A stretch of DNA of 22,998 nt from Megamonas hypermegale (lineage in GTDB: Bacteria > Bacillota > Negativicutes > Selenomonadales > Selenomonadaceae). Position numbers and translations under genes: made by a program. Below are positions 1 through 7,958 of the stretch, one piece after another. The notes beneath the pieces were generated by a model. The model saw only the letters and a program-made list of their open reading frames with translations. It did not search any database and had not been told where the DNA came from. The stretch spans positions 25,753 to 48,750 of the forward strand of contig DCFC01000020.1 in assembly GCA_002314325.1 (NCBI GenBank). Reading direction: 5' to 3'. Position 1 is the stretch's first letter, and each line of letters begins with the position of its first letter.

Positions 1-189
1 GCAGACAAAAATTTAACATGAATGGCGAATTATAGTGTCAACAATTCAGATTTTAGTTCCTGCTGGAAACAAAAGGCACGAGCCAAATTCCAAATGTTTC
101 AAGCCAGTTGTATCGTCTGTAATCTACGAGAGCTACGAAGGCTTGCCCAGTGCAGCGTAAGCGAAACGTTAAAAGGTTTTTTCTTTTTG

Positions 190-227
190 GTTCATTTTTC
201 TTTTGACCTTTCAAAAGAAAAATGAAC
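190..227. terminator. Long hairpin abutting the end of the aminotransferase gene
   Basis: A perfect 17-bp inverted repeat, GTTCATTTTTCTTTTGA at 190-206 and its complement at 211-227, encloses a 4-base loop. It touches the aminotransferase stop codon (227-229), so it probably ends that minus-strand operon. The run of T at 179-187 lies on the plus strand before the stem, and the minus-strand copy is not followed by a clean U-tract. It may therefore act as an mRNA 3' end stabiliser or belong to a repeat family rather than be a standard terminator. A similar hairpin lies at 22860-22895. Bases 1-189 hold no convincing gene. Confidence 0.6.
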
Positions 228-1393
228 TATAAATGCTCGATGAAATTCTTTATGCGGGCGAGGGCGGCGCTGATATTATCGATGGAAGTAGCATAAGAAG
301 CGCGGATAAATCCTTCGCCGCAGGCACCGAATGCCGTGCCCGGAATTACAGCCACATGCTGGCGGATGAGCAGCTGTTCGGCGAATTCTTCGGAGGTCAG
401 CCCTGTAGAGGTTATATCAGGGAAGATGTAGAACGCACCTTTCGGTTCGAATGTTTTCAGTCCCATGCTGGTGAAGCCTTCGTAAACGAGACGGCGGCGG
501 CGGTCGTATTCAGCCACCATTTTTTTCATGTGTTTTTCGCCGTGGCGGATGGCTTCCAGTCCTGCAATCTGTGCCGTAATCGGGGCGCAAATCATCGTAT
601 ACTGGTGGATTTTGTTCATGGCGTCGATAACGGGTTCAGGCGCAAGCGCGTAGCCGAGCCGCCAGCCGGTCATGGCGTACGCTTTGGAAAAACCGTTTAA
701 TAAGATAGTGCGTTCTTTCATGCCCGGCAAAGAGGAAAAGCAGACGTGCTGCCGGTCGCCGTAGGTCAAATCGCCGTAAATCTCATCGGACATGACGATT
801 AAATCGTGTTTTTCGGCAAACTGTGCCAGTGCCATGAGTTCGTCTTTTTCCAGAATTGTGCCGGTCGGATTGTTCGGGTAGCCAATTAAGAGAACTTTTG
901 TCTTGTCAGTTACATACTGCTCCAAATCTTCCGGTGTAACTTTAAATTCATTGGCAGGGCTTGTCGGCACGGCAACGGGGCTGCCGCCGGCAAGAGTGGC
1001 GCAGGCAGCGTATGATACGTAGCACGGTTCAGGAATGAGGACTTCATCACCCGGATTTATGACGGCGCGCATGGCAAGGTCGACGGCTTCGCTTACGCCG
1101 ACAGTTACGATTACATCCGTTTCCGGGTCGTATTTAACGTTGAAATTCTTGTCATACATATGAGTGATGGCATGGCGCAGTTCGAACATGCCCTTATTGC
1201 TCGTATAGGAGGTGTAGCCGCGCTCCAGACCGTAAACGCAGCTTTCGCGGATATTCCACGGCGTTACGAAGTCCGGTTCGCCGATGCCGAGACTGATTAC
1301 GTCCTCCATCGTGGAGGCGATATCAAAGAAGCGGCGGATGCCGGAATGTTTTGTCGCTTTTACTGTATTGGATAAGTTCTGTTCCCAAATCAT
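227..1393 (-). CDS. alaT: PLP-dependent aminotransferase, alanine transaminase-like (AlaT/YugH type)
   Basis: A 388-residue class I/II fold-type I aminotransferase of full family length. It probably interconverts pyruvate and alanine with glutamate/2-oxoglutarate in the cytoplasm. Visible landmarks are the NNPTG motif near residue 174, the DEIY motif with Asp203 for the PLP pyridine nitrogen, the SKAYAMTGWRLGY block with Lys237 as the Schiff-base lysine, and FIRASYA with Arg364 for the substrate carboxylate. The ATG overlaps the TGA of the upstream Lrp-type gene (ATGA), so the two are translationally coupled. The same regulator-transaminase pair is known from Bacillus subtilis as alaR-alaT (yugG-yugH), and the operon leader is a T-box that fits tRNA-Ala. 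Those two facts favour alanine over the aromatic or aspartate substrates of close relatives. The family is certain. The substrate is inferred. Confidence 0.85.
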   Translation of the reverse strand: MIWEQNLSNTVKATKHSGIRRFFDIASTMEDVISLGIGEPDFVTPWNIRESCVYGLERGYTSYTSNKGMFELRHAITHMYDKNFNVKYDPETDVIVTVGVSEAVDLAMRAVINPGDEVLIPEPCYVSYAACATLAGGSPVAVPTSPANEFKVTPEDLEQYVTDKTKVLLIGYPNNPTGTILEKDELMALAQFAEKHDLIVMSDEIYGDLTYGDRQHVCFSSLPGMKERTILLNGFSKAYAMTGWRLGYALAPEPVIDAMNKIHQYTMICAPITAQIAGLEAIRHGEKHMKKMVAEYDRRRRLVYEGFTSMGLKTFEPKGAFYIFPDITSTGLTSEEFAEQLLIRQHVAVIPGTAFGACGEGFIRASYATSIDNISAALARIKNFIEHL

Positions 1394-1869
1394 GGCGTAA
1401 TCACCAGCCTATGGTCTTTTTCCTTGTCATCGATGATGATACCGTCTTTTTTGTATGCTTTCAGCATGAAATGGCTGCGTGTGGAAGTTACGCCTTCAAT
1501 GGTGGAAAGACGGCGGGCTACGAAATCGGCGATATTGTTTAAAGTCTTGCCTTCGACGATGACGAGCAGGTCGAAGCTGCCTGACATCAGGTAGACCGTT
1601 TTGACTTCATCGAAACGGTAAATGCGTTCGGCAATGGCATCAAAACCGAATTCGCGCTGCGGTGTGACATTTACTTCAATTATGGCGTTTACATTATTGT
1701 CGCCGTATTTGTTCCAGTCAATCATGGCGTTATAGCCGAGGATGATTTTATCTTTTTCCAGTTTTTTCATTTGTTCTTCCACTTCGTATTCACTGCGGCC
1801 GAGCATAGTTGCCAGGTCTTTAATGCTGCGGCGTGCGTCGTGTTCGAGCAGTTCGAGAAGTTCACGCAT
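1390..1869 (-). CDS. alaR: Lrp/AsnC-family transcriptional regulator (AlaR-like)
   Basis: A 159-residue regulator with an N-terminal helix-turn-helix (about residues 1-50, including LATMLGRSEYEVEEQMKKLE) and a C-terminal RAM/AsnC ligand-binding domain (about 60-145). I chose the ATG at 1869 because GGAG at 1881-1878 sits 8 bases upstream. The in-frame GTG at 1878 overlaps that ribosome site and is unlikely to be used. The gene heads a two-gene operon with the aminotransferase and overlaps it by 4 bases. Proteins of this family usually sense amino acids and control the adjacent metabolic gene. By synteny with Bacillus AlaR it would be an activator of alanine transamination. The effector itself cannot be seen in the sequence. 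Confidence 0.85.
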   Translation of the reverse strand: MRELLELLEHDARRSIKDLATMLGRSEYEVEEQMKKLEKDKIILGYNAMIDWNKYGDNNVNAIIEVNVTPQREFGFDAIAERIYRFDEVKTVYLMSGSFDLLVIVEGKTLNNIADFVARRLSTIEGVTSTRSHFMLKAYKKDGIIIDDKEKDHRLVITP

Positions 1870-1909
1870 TATAATCACTCCAATTCGAAAATTTATTGAC
1901 AGATGAGCA

Positions 1910-2118
1910 AAAAAATAAGCCCTCGTCCGATAAAGGACGAGGGCTTTCCCGTGGTACCACCTTAGTTAGCATAAAGCTCACTTTAAGCCGTTATCGCTGG
2001 CACAGCGTCCGGTTTTGCCGAATGCTCACGGGTAGCTTTCCAATTTATCAACTTAACAGCTTTCACCTGCCGCTGTCTCTCTGAAAGTCGGTCAAATTGT
2101 ACTTTTCCGCTCATTGCA
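1910..2118 (-). promoter_or_regulatory. T-box riboswitch, candidate tRNA-Ala (GCU) specificity
   Basis: Read on the minus strand, the leader has the ordered T-box parts. AGTA at about 2102-2099 and GAA at about 2040-2038 form the loop-E pair beside the helix ACAATTT/AAATTG. AGAGAG lies near 2081-2076. The T-box motif GGTGGTACCACGGG lies at 1961-1948. An intrinsic terminator follows, with a 12-bp stem (1946-1935 with 1928-1917) and a U-rich tail. After GAA the specifier loop reads A-GCT-A, giving GCU (alanine). The alternative frame AGC would be serine. The antiterminator bulge is TGGT, which pairs with an A discriminator base, as in tRNA-Ala. tRNA-Ser normally has G. Uncharged tRNA-Ala would therefore switch on the downstream regulator-aminotransferase operon. 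The T-box identity is secure. The amino acid is a reasoned reading. Confidence 0.92.
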
Positions 2119-2122
2119 TTGC

Positions 2123-2150
2123 TTTATATATTATGATTATGGTATCACAA
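2123..2150 (-). promoter_or_regulatory. Promoter of the T-box operon
   Basis: On the minus strand, TTGTGA (2150-2145) and TATAAA (2128-2123) are separated by 16 bases. This would place the transcription start just before the first T-box stem, with about 250 bases of leader before the regulator's ATG. Confidence 0.55.
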
Positions 2151-2211
2151 TATCGTATAATAAATCAAGAAGTTTTTTGGTAATAGACAAAAACGGGATA
2201 ACAGAAAAATA

Positions 2212-2249
2212 AAAAATGCCGCAGCACTGCTTTGGTGTACGGCATTTTT
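2212..2249 (-). terminator. Intrinsic terminator after the phosphate transporter gene
   Basis: The inverted repeat AAAAATGCCG (2212-2221) and CGGCATTTTT (2240-2249) lies 13 bases past the transporter stop codon. T-rich sequence follows on the minus strand. The A/T arms are symmetrical, so it could also stop plus-strand transcription. Confidence 0.75.
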
Positions 2250-2262
2250 CTGTTGTTTTTAT

Positions 2263-3261
2263 TTAAATGAAAAGGTGCAAGATGAGATAAACAATACCGC
2301 TTAAAAGAGCTGAGCACGGAATTGTCATAATCCATGCCGTGAGCATTTGGCGGGCAACGTCCCAATGTACAGCTTTAACGCGCTGAGCAGCACCGACACC
2401 CATGATGGAACCGGATACGACGTGCGTCGTGGAGACCGGCAGGTGCAAAAGCGTTGCGCCGAAGATGACGATAGCGGAGTTCAAATCGGCGGAGAAACCG
2501 TGCACTGGCTGCATACGGAAGATTTTGCCGCCAACAGTGCGGATGATTTTCCAGCCGCCGACGGATGTACCGAGCGCCATAGCAAAGGCGCAGAGCAGTT
2601 TTACGTACATCGGCACGTCGAACGAACCGATATAACCGCCGCTTAAAAGTGCCAGTGTGATGATACCCATGGATTTCTGCGCATCGTTGGAGCCGTGAGC
2701 AAATGCCATGAGTGCAGCCGATACTACCTGCAGTCTGTTGCAGTTATCGTTGACCGTTGCCGGTTTGAAGGAATGGCAGATGGCGAAAATCACATGCAGT
2801 GTAATCCAGCCGACAACAAGAGCAACGATTGGTGAAAGAACGAGGGATAAGAAAATGTTTAAAATACCGTAGCCGTTCAGACCCATAAAGCCGACGGAAA
2901 AGATAACAGCACCGATGATACCGCCGACGAGTGCGTGCGATGAGCTGCTCGGCATACCGAACCACCAGGTAATCAGGTTCCAGATGATGGCACCAGACAG
3001 AGCGGCAATGATGATGACTTCATTTACCATGGAGGCGGACTGGACGATATCGCCGCCGATGGTTTTGGCAACGCCTGTACTAATCATAGCGCCGGCGAAG
3101 TTCAAGACGGCTGACATGATGATAGCGACGGCAGGAGGCACGGCGCGTGTTGAAACGCATGTAGCGATTGCATTAGCTGTATCGTGGAAACCGTTTACAA
3201 AGTCGAAGATAAGAGCTAAGGCAATAACGATAAATATTAATACGGATGCTTGCTCAAGCAT
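2263..3261 (-). CDS. pit: PiT-family inorganic phosphate transporter
   Basis: A 332-residue integral membrane protein, nearly all hydrophobic helices. It carries the two inverted PiT signature segments, NGFHDTANAIA near residues 23-33 and AHGSNDAQKSMG in the second half. These correspond to the GANDVANA-type motifs that build the phosphate and cation site. Members import phosphate by cation symport across the cytoplasmic membrane. The length matches the short bacterial PiT forms. The ATG overlaps the end of the upstream DUF47 gene by 8 bases (ATGCTTGA), so the two are co-translated, the usual arrangement for a Pit transporter and its PhoU-like partner. A terminator follows at once. Confidence 0.93.
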   Translation of the reverse strand: MLEQASVLIFIVIALALIFDFVNGFHDTANAIATCVSTRAVPPAVAIIMSAVLNFAGAMISTGVAKTIGGDIVQSASMVNEVIIIAALSGAIIWNLITWWFGMPSSSSHALVGGIIGAVIFSVGFMGLNGYGILNIFLSLVLSPIVALVVGWITLHVIFAICHSFKPATVNDNCNRLQVVSAALMAFAHGSNDAQKSMGIITLALLSGGYIGSFDVPMYVKLLCAFAMALGTSVGGWKIIRTVGGKIFRMQPVHGFSADLNSAIVIFGATLLHLPVSTTHVVSGSIMGVGAAQRVKAVHWDVARQMLTAWIMTIPCSALLSGIVYLILHLFI

Positions 3262-3883
3262 ATTTCATTACAACTCCTTTTAATGTGTCGGAAATATGTT
3301 TTGTCTGGTCAAGCGTGTCTTCCAAGCATTGGAGAATGTCTTTCCATTTGATGAGTGCAATAGCGTCTTTTTCCATTTTGAACAGAGCCGTCATTTCTTT
3401 GCGGTATACAGTATCGCCTTCAATTTCGTATCTTAAAATGCGGTTGGTAGCTTCGAGAATGTTAATCTGGTTGGCGCGGATATTTTTTAACAGTGCCGTA
3501 GCTTTAACGAGTTCATCCGTTGCCTGAATTAAGAGATTGGTGAGTTTAACAGGGCCGTCCGTTTTCGGCTGGCCTACTTCGTACATGATGACACGTTCTA
3601 AGCAGCCGTGAACGTTGTCGACGCCGTCGTCGAGACCATAGGAGAGAGCAAAAATATCTTCGCGGTCGATTGGTGTGATGAAAATCTGATTTAAGCGCTG
3701 AACTGTATCGGCTGTAACTTTGTCTGCCTGATGTTCGATTTCGCGTATTTCATCCATTTTGCTGTGAGCAATGCTGTAGTTTTCCATAACGTCGTGCATT
3801 ACTTTTGCGCCTTCATGAAAATATTTAGCTTGCTGATTGAGCATATCAAAAAATTCGTAGTGTTTGTTTCCAATGTCAAACAT
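3254..3883 (-). CDS. pitR: DUF47 / PhoU-like phosphate transport regulator
   Basis: A 209-residue, almost entirely helical and highly charged cytoplasmic protein of the DUF47 (PF01865) family, related to PhoU. The features seen are the N-terminal FDMLNQQAKYFHEGAKVM segment, the REIEHQADKVTADTVQRLN helix typical of the family (E-x-x-AD repeats), and a second similar half containing RYEIEGDTVYRKE. Family members bind metal through such acidic repeats and modulate an adjacent Pit transporter. GGAGG at 3895-3891 precedes the ATG with good spacing. This gene is first in the operon and its 3' end overlaps pit. The name pitR is used by analogy with characterised systems. The exact role here is not proven. 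Confidence 0.88.
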   Translation of the reverse strand: MFDIGNKHYEFFDMLNQQAKYFHEGAKVMHDVMENYSIAHSKMDEIREIEHQADKVTADTVQRLNQIFITPIDREDIFALSYGLDDGVDNVHGCLERVIMYEVGQPKTDGPVKLTNLLIQATDELVKATALLKNIRANQINILEATNRILRYEIEGDTVYRKEMTALFKMEKDAIALIKWKDILQCLEDTLDQTKHISDTLKGVVMKYA

Positions 3884-4070
3884 GATGTATCCTCCAGTAA
3901 AATAATTTAACTTACGGTTAAACAGTATAAATCGCGATTGAGAAAAATAAATAAGCTACAGGTAAAATCTGTGTAAAATAATGATAAAATGCAGGAAAAA
4001 TCACCAGCGGATAAAATGCGGAATTTGTCGGTAAATATCAGACAATATCTGCCGGAAGAAGATTAAACAA
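3884..4070. promoter_or_regulatory. Divergent intergenic region of pitR and purL, with a weak PhoP-box-like repeat
   Basis: This non-coding stretch separates the minus-strand phosphate operon from purL. TTAACT at 3907-3912 and TTAAAC at 3918-3923 recur with an 11-base period on the plus strand. That is the spacing of PhoP direct repeats in Firmicutes, though only two copies are visible. No clear consensus promoter for pitR was identified, nor any riboswitch for purL. Confidence 0.3.
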
Positions 4071-4099
4071 TGGACATTATAAATATTCTAAGGTAAAAT
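4071..4099 (+). promoter_or_regulatory. Promoter of purL
   Basis: TGGACA (4071-4076) and TAAAAT (4094-4099) are separated by 17 bases. The start point would fall near 4106, giving a short leader of about 33 bases. This leaves no room for a purine riboswitch between this promoter and the gene. Confidence 0.6.
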
Positions 4100-4138
4100 A
4101 TAGATGAGTTTTTTTCTTAATTTACAGGAGGAATAAAA

Positions 4139-7100
4139 TTGTCAGTTAAAAGATTATACGTTGAAAAACGCCAAGGTTTTGATGTTCAGGCACAGAAACT
4201 GTATGCTGATTTAAATGAACTGTTTAAATTGGACAAAGTGGAACAAGTGCGTCTTATCCGTCGTTACGATATTGAAGGTTTGACGGATGCGGAATATGAG
4301 CAGACAAAACCTGTTGTATTTTATGAACCACCAGTAGATGTAATTTATGAAGAAGCATTACCTCAGATTGATAATTGCCGCATGTTTGCCGTGGAAGCTC
4401 TGCCGGGTCAGTTCGACCAGACAGCGGACTCTGCCGCGCAGTGCGTTCAGCTCGTTACGCAGAAGGAACGTCCTGTCATTCGCAGTGCGAAAGTTATTGT
4501 CTTAGTAGGCGATATAGATGATGCGACATTTGCGCAGATTAAGAATTACTGCATTAACGCCGTGGAAGCGCGTGAAGCATCGTTTGACAAACCGCAGACA
4601 CTGGCAATGACGATGGAAGAACCGGCCGATGTAAAAATCATGACGGGCTTTACGTTCTTGAATGATGAAGAGCTGGAAGAGCTGCGCGCGCAGATGGGAC
4701 TTGCCATGAGCCAGGAGGATTTTAAATTCTGTCAGGAATATTTCGGCAAAGAAGAACATAGAGACCCGAGTATTACGGAAATCCGTGTAATTGACACATA
4801 CTGGTCCGACCATTGCCGCCATACCACGTTCACAACGGCAATCGACGACGTGACGATTGAAGACGGCAAATACGCTCCGACGTTGAATGCCGCTTATCAG
4901 CTGTATCTGAACGACCGCGAACTTTTGGGCAGAACGCATAAAGATGTTACGCTCATGGATATCGCTGTAATCGGCATGCGCAAACTGCGTGAAGAAGGCA
5001 AACTCGACGACCTCGATGTTTCGGAGGAAATCAATGCGTGCAGCATCGTCGTTAAAGCAGATATCGACGGCAAAGAAGAAGACTGGCTCGTCATGTTCAA
5101 AAACGAAACGCATAATCATCCGACGGAAATCGAACCGTTCGGCGGCGCGGCAACGTGTCTCGGCGGTGCTATCCGCGACCCGCTTTCCGGCCGTTCTTAC
5201 GTATATCAGGCTATGCGCGTAACTGGCAGTGCCGATCCGCGCCGCAGTCTGGAAGAAACGATAAAGGGCAAACTGCCGCAGCGCAAAATCACGCGCGGAG
5301 CAGCGCACGGTTACAGCTCTTACGGCAACCAGATCGGGCTTGCTACAGGTCAGGTGCATGAAATCTATCATGAAGGCTATGCGGCGAAACGTCTGGAAAT
5401 CGGCGCCGTTGTAGCGGCAGCTCCGAAAGAAAACGTAGTGCGCTTTGCTCCGGAACCGGGCGACGTGGTAATTTTAGTCGGCGGACGCACGGGACGCGAC
5501 GGTATCGGCGGTGCTACCGGTTCATCTAAGGAACATACACTTGAATCTTTGACTGAATGCGGCGCGGAAGTACAGAAGGGTAATCCTCCTACAGAACGAA
5601 AATTGCAGCGTCTGTTCAGAAATCCTGAAGTTAGCCGCTTGATTAAACGGTGCAATGACTTCGGTGCCGGCGGCGTGGCCGTTGCTATCGGCGAATTGAC
5701 GGACGGTCTTGTAATTGAACTGGATAAAGTTAAGAAAAAATATGAAGGTCTTGACGGAACGGAACTGGCCATTTCCGAATCGCAGGAACGCATGGCAGTT
5801 GTCGTTGATGTGGAAAATGCCGCTAAATTCATTGACGAAGCGGCAAAAGAAAATCTGGAAGCAACACTCGTTGCAACCGTAACGGCTGAACCGCGGCTCG
5901 TGATGAACTGGCGCGGCAAGGATATTGTAAGCATTAAACGTTCGTTCCTTCAGACAAACGGTGTAAAACAGCATACGCAGGCTGTCGTGAAAATGCCGCA
6001 GGAAAAGACGTATTTTGAAACGGCAAAAGAATTCACGGGCGACGTAAAAGATGCGTGGCTTAATACTTTAAAAGATTTGAACGTATGTAGCCAGAAAGGT
6101 CTTGCTGAACAGTTCGACTCTACAATCGGTGCCAATACGGTGCTCATGCCGTTCGGCGGCAAACGTCAGATGACTCCGGCGGAAGGCATGGTAGCTACAC
6201 TGCCGCTTCTGCACGGCACGACAAAAACGGCGACGGCCATGACTTTCGGCTTCAATCCGTATCTCATGAGCTGGAGCCCGTTCCACGGCGCTGTATACTC
6301 CATTGTTGAAGCTATCACCAAAATGGTGGCTATCGGCGGTGATTACAGCAAAATCCGCCTGACCTTGCAGGAATACTTCGAAAGTCTCGGCAAAGACCAT
6401 GAAAAATGGGGCAAACCGTTTGCGGCGCTGCTTGGTGCTCTCTGGGCGCAGCATAAATTCGGCACGGCTGCCATCGGCGGTAAGGACTCCATGTCCGGTA
6501 CGTTCATGGATATGACGGTTCCGCCTTCTCTGATTGCATTCGCACTCGACATGGTGGAAGCGGATAAAGTCGTATCGCCGGAATTTAAACAGGCCGGTCA
6601 TAAGGTCGTTGTTGTTCCGGCTCAGCGCGATGAATTTGAAATGCCGGTAATGGATAAACTTACGGCCAACTTTAATTTAATTCATAAACTCATCACCGAA
6701 GGCAAAGTCGCAGCAGCTAAAAGTGTCGGCATCGGCGGTGTAGCGGCAGCTATCACGCAGATGACATTCGGCGAAAATCTCGGCTTTGAATTCAACGGTG
6801 ATTTTGACAGCGAAAATCTCTTTGCTTGCGATTACGGTACGATTATTCTGGAATTGTCCGATGAAAGCGCGCTTGACGAGCTTATCGCAACGGATGCGTA
6901 TGAACTCGGTACGGTAACGGCGCGTCAGTCTATCGTCTGCGGCGATGATATCATCGAACTGGACGAAGCGGAAGAAGCATATACGCAGCCGCTCGAACAG
7001 ATTTTCCCGACACATGTGCGCAAATCCACGGGTGAAACGAAAGCAGCGGAAAACTACAGCGCCTCCAGCATTGTAAAAAGCCCGCTGAGCTTTGCCAAAC

Positions 7101-7894
7101 CGCGCATTTTCATTCCTGTATTCCCGGGAACGAACTGCGAATACGATACGGCAAAAGCGTTTGAACGTGCCGGCGGACAGGCTGATACGCTTGTAATTAA
7201 AAACCTGACTTCGTCAATGGTTGAACAGTCGGTAGAAGCCATTGTCAAAGGCATTGAACAGGCGCAGATTGTCATGCTGCCGGGCGGTTTCTCCGGCGGT
7301 GACGAACCGGACGGCTCCGGTAAATTCATTGCAGCCATGTTCAGAAATCCGCGCATCACGGAAGCTGTACGCGACCTTTTGAAACACCGCGACGGTTTAA
7401 TGCTCGGTATCTGCAACGGTTTCCAGGCGCTTATTAAACTCGGCCTCGTACCGTATGGCGATATTAAAGAATTAACGGCGGATGACCCGACGCTGACTTA
7501 CAATGAAATCGGCCGTCATGTATCGTGCATGGTGGAAACGAAAGTCGTATCCAATCTCTCGCCGTGGTTCAGCAACGTGAAAGTCGGCGATATTCACCGC
7601 ATTGCCGTATCGCACGGTGAAGGCCGCTTCTGCGCAAGTGAGGAAGTTCTGGGCAAACTCAGAGCTAACGGACAGATTGCAACGCAGTATGTAAATGAAG
7701 CGGGCAATATCTCCATGGATATCGAAGTAAATCCGAACGGTTCTGTCTGGGCTATTGAAGGTATTACAAGCCCAGATGGTCGTATCCTTGGTAAAATGGG
7801 ACATTCTGAACGTATTGGACAATATGTATCCAAGAATGTACCTGGTGCAAAAGACCAGAAATTATTTGAAGCTGGCGTAGCTTACTTTAAATAA
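4139..7894 (+). CDS. purL: Phosphoribosylformylglycinamidine (FGAM) synthase, single-chain large form
   Basis: A 1251-residue cytoplasmic enzyme of de novo purine synthesis. It converts FGAR, glutamine and ATP to FGAM. It is the large fused form, with the synthetase (PurL-like) domains first and a glutamine amidotransferase domain at about residues 985-1251. Visible features are ETHNHPTEIEPFGG and GGRTGRDGIGGATGSS in the ATP/substrate domains, then GICNGFQ with nucleophile Cys1092 and GHSER with His1222 and Glu1224 completing the amidotransferase triad. The length and motifs match the clostridial-type single-chain clade (about 1240 residues), distinct from the proteobacterial enzyme of about 1295. 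The start is TTG at 4139, set by CAGGAGG ending 7 bases upstream. No ATG lies nearby in frame. The gene stands alone. Its last 150 bases change to an AT-rich codon style. Confidence 0.97.
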   Translation: MSVKRLYVEKRQGFDVQAQKLYADLNELFKLDKVEQVRLIRRYDIEGLTDAEYEQTKPVVFYEPPVDVIYEEALPQIDNCRMFAVEALPGQFDQTADSAAQCVQLVTQKERPVIRSAKVIVLVGDIDDATFAQIKNYCINAVEAREASFDKPQTLAMTMEEPADVKIMTGFTFLNDEELEELRAQMGLAMSQEDFKFCQEYFGKEEHRDPSITEIRVIDTYWSDHCRHTTFTTAIDDVTIEDGKYAPTLNAAYQLYLNDRELLGRTHKDVTLMDIAVIGMRKLREEGKLDDLDVSEEINACSIVVKADIDGKEEDWLVMFKNETHNHPTEIEPFGGAATCLGGAIRDPLSGRSYVYQAMRVTGSADPRRSLEETIKGKLPQRKITRGAAHGYSSYGNQIGLATGQVHEIYHEGYAAKRLEIGAVVAAAPKENVVRFAPEPGDVVILVGGRTGRDGIGGATGSSKEHTLESLTECGAEVQKGNPPTERKLQRLFRNPEVSRLIKRCNDFGAGGVAVAIGELTDGLVIELDKVKKKYEGLDGTELAISESQERMAVVVDVENAAKFIDEAAKENLEATLVATVTAEPRLVMNWRGKDIVSIKRSFLQTNGVKQHTQAVVKMPQEKTYFETAKEFTGDVKDAWLNTLKDLNVCSQKGLAEQFDSTIGANTVLMPFGGKRQMTPAEGMVATLPLLHGTTKTATAMTFGFNPYLMSWSPFHGAVYSIVEAITKMVAIGGDYSKIRLTLQEYFESLGKDHEKWGKPFAALLGALWAQHKFGTAAIGGKDSMSGTFMDMTVPPSLIAFALDMVEADKVVSPEFKQAGHKVVVVPAQRDEFEMPVMDKLTANFNLIHKLITEGKVAAAKSVGIGGVAAAITQMTFGENLGFEFNGDFDSENLFACDYGTIILELSDESALDELIATDAYELGTVTARQSIVCGDDIIELDEAEEAYTQPLEQIFPTHVRKSTGETKAAENYSASSIVKSPLSFAKPRIFIPVFPGTNCEYDTAKAFERAGGQADTLVIKNLTSSMVEQSVEAIVKGIEQAQIVMLPGGFSGGDEPDGSGKFIAAMFRNPRITEAVRDLLKHRDGLMLGICNGFQALIKLGLVPYGDIKELTADDPTLTYNEIGRHVSCMVETKVVSNLSPWFSNVKVGDIHRIAVSHGEGRFCASEEVLGKLRANGQIATQYVNEAGNISMDIEVNPNGSVWAIEGITSPDGRILGKMGHSERIGQYVSKNVPGAKDQKLFEAGVAYFK

Positions 7895-7906
7895 AAATAG
7901 ATAATA

Positions 7907-7946
7907 AAAATAGACAGGGTATTTAGAGACTCTGTCTATTTTTTTA
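7907..7946 (+). terminator. Intrinsic terminator of purL
   Basis: The hairpin arms AATAGACAGGGT and ACTCTGTCTATT (one mismatched position) are followed directly by a T-run. It overlaps the ribosome binding site region of the next gene (AGGAG at 7946-7950), so read-through could supply that gene. Confidence 0.85.
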
Positions 7947-7958
7947 GGAGTTGAGAAG

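Noticed and set aside
22..225. Plus-strand open frame of 67 codons at the left edge
   Set aside because: It has no ribosome binding site, an unusual composition, and runs through the hairpin at 190-227. It looks like non-coding repeat-type sequence.
3930..4138. Purine riboswitch upstream of purL
   Set aside because: No purine-aptamer pattern of three helices was found, and the promoter leaves a leader of only about 33 bases.
4502..5371. Minus-strand open frame of 289 codons inside purL
   Set aside because: It is antisense to highly conserved PurL motifs, and its residue content is typical of the complement of a biased gene. No start signal was seen.
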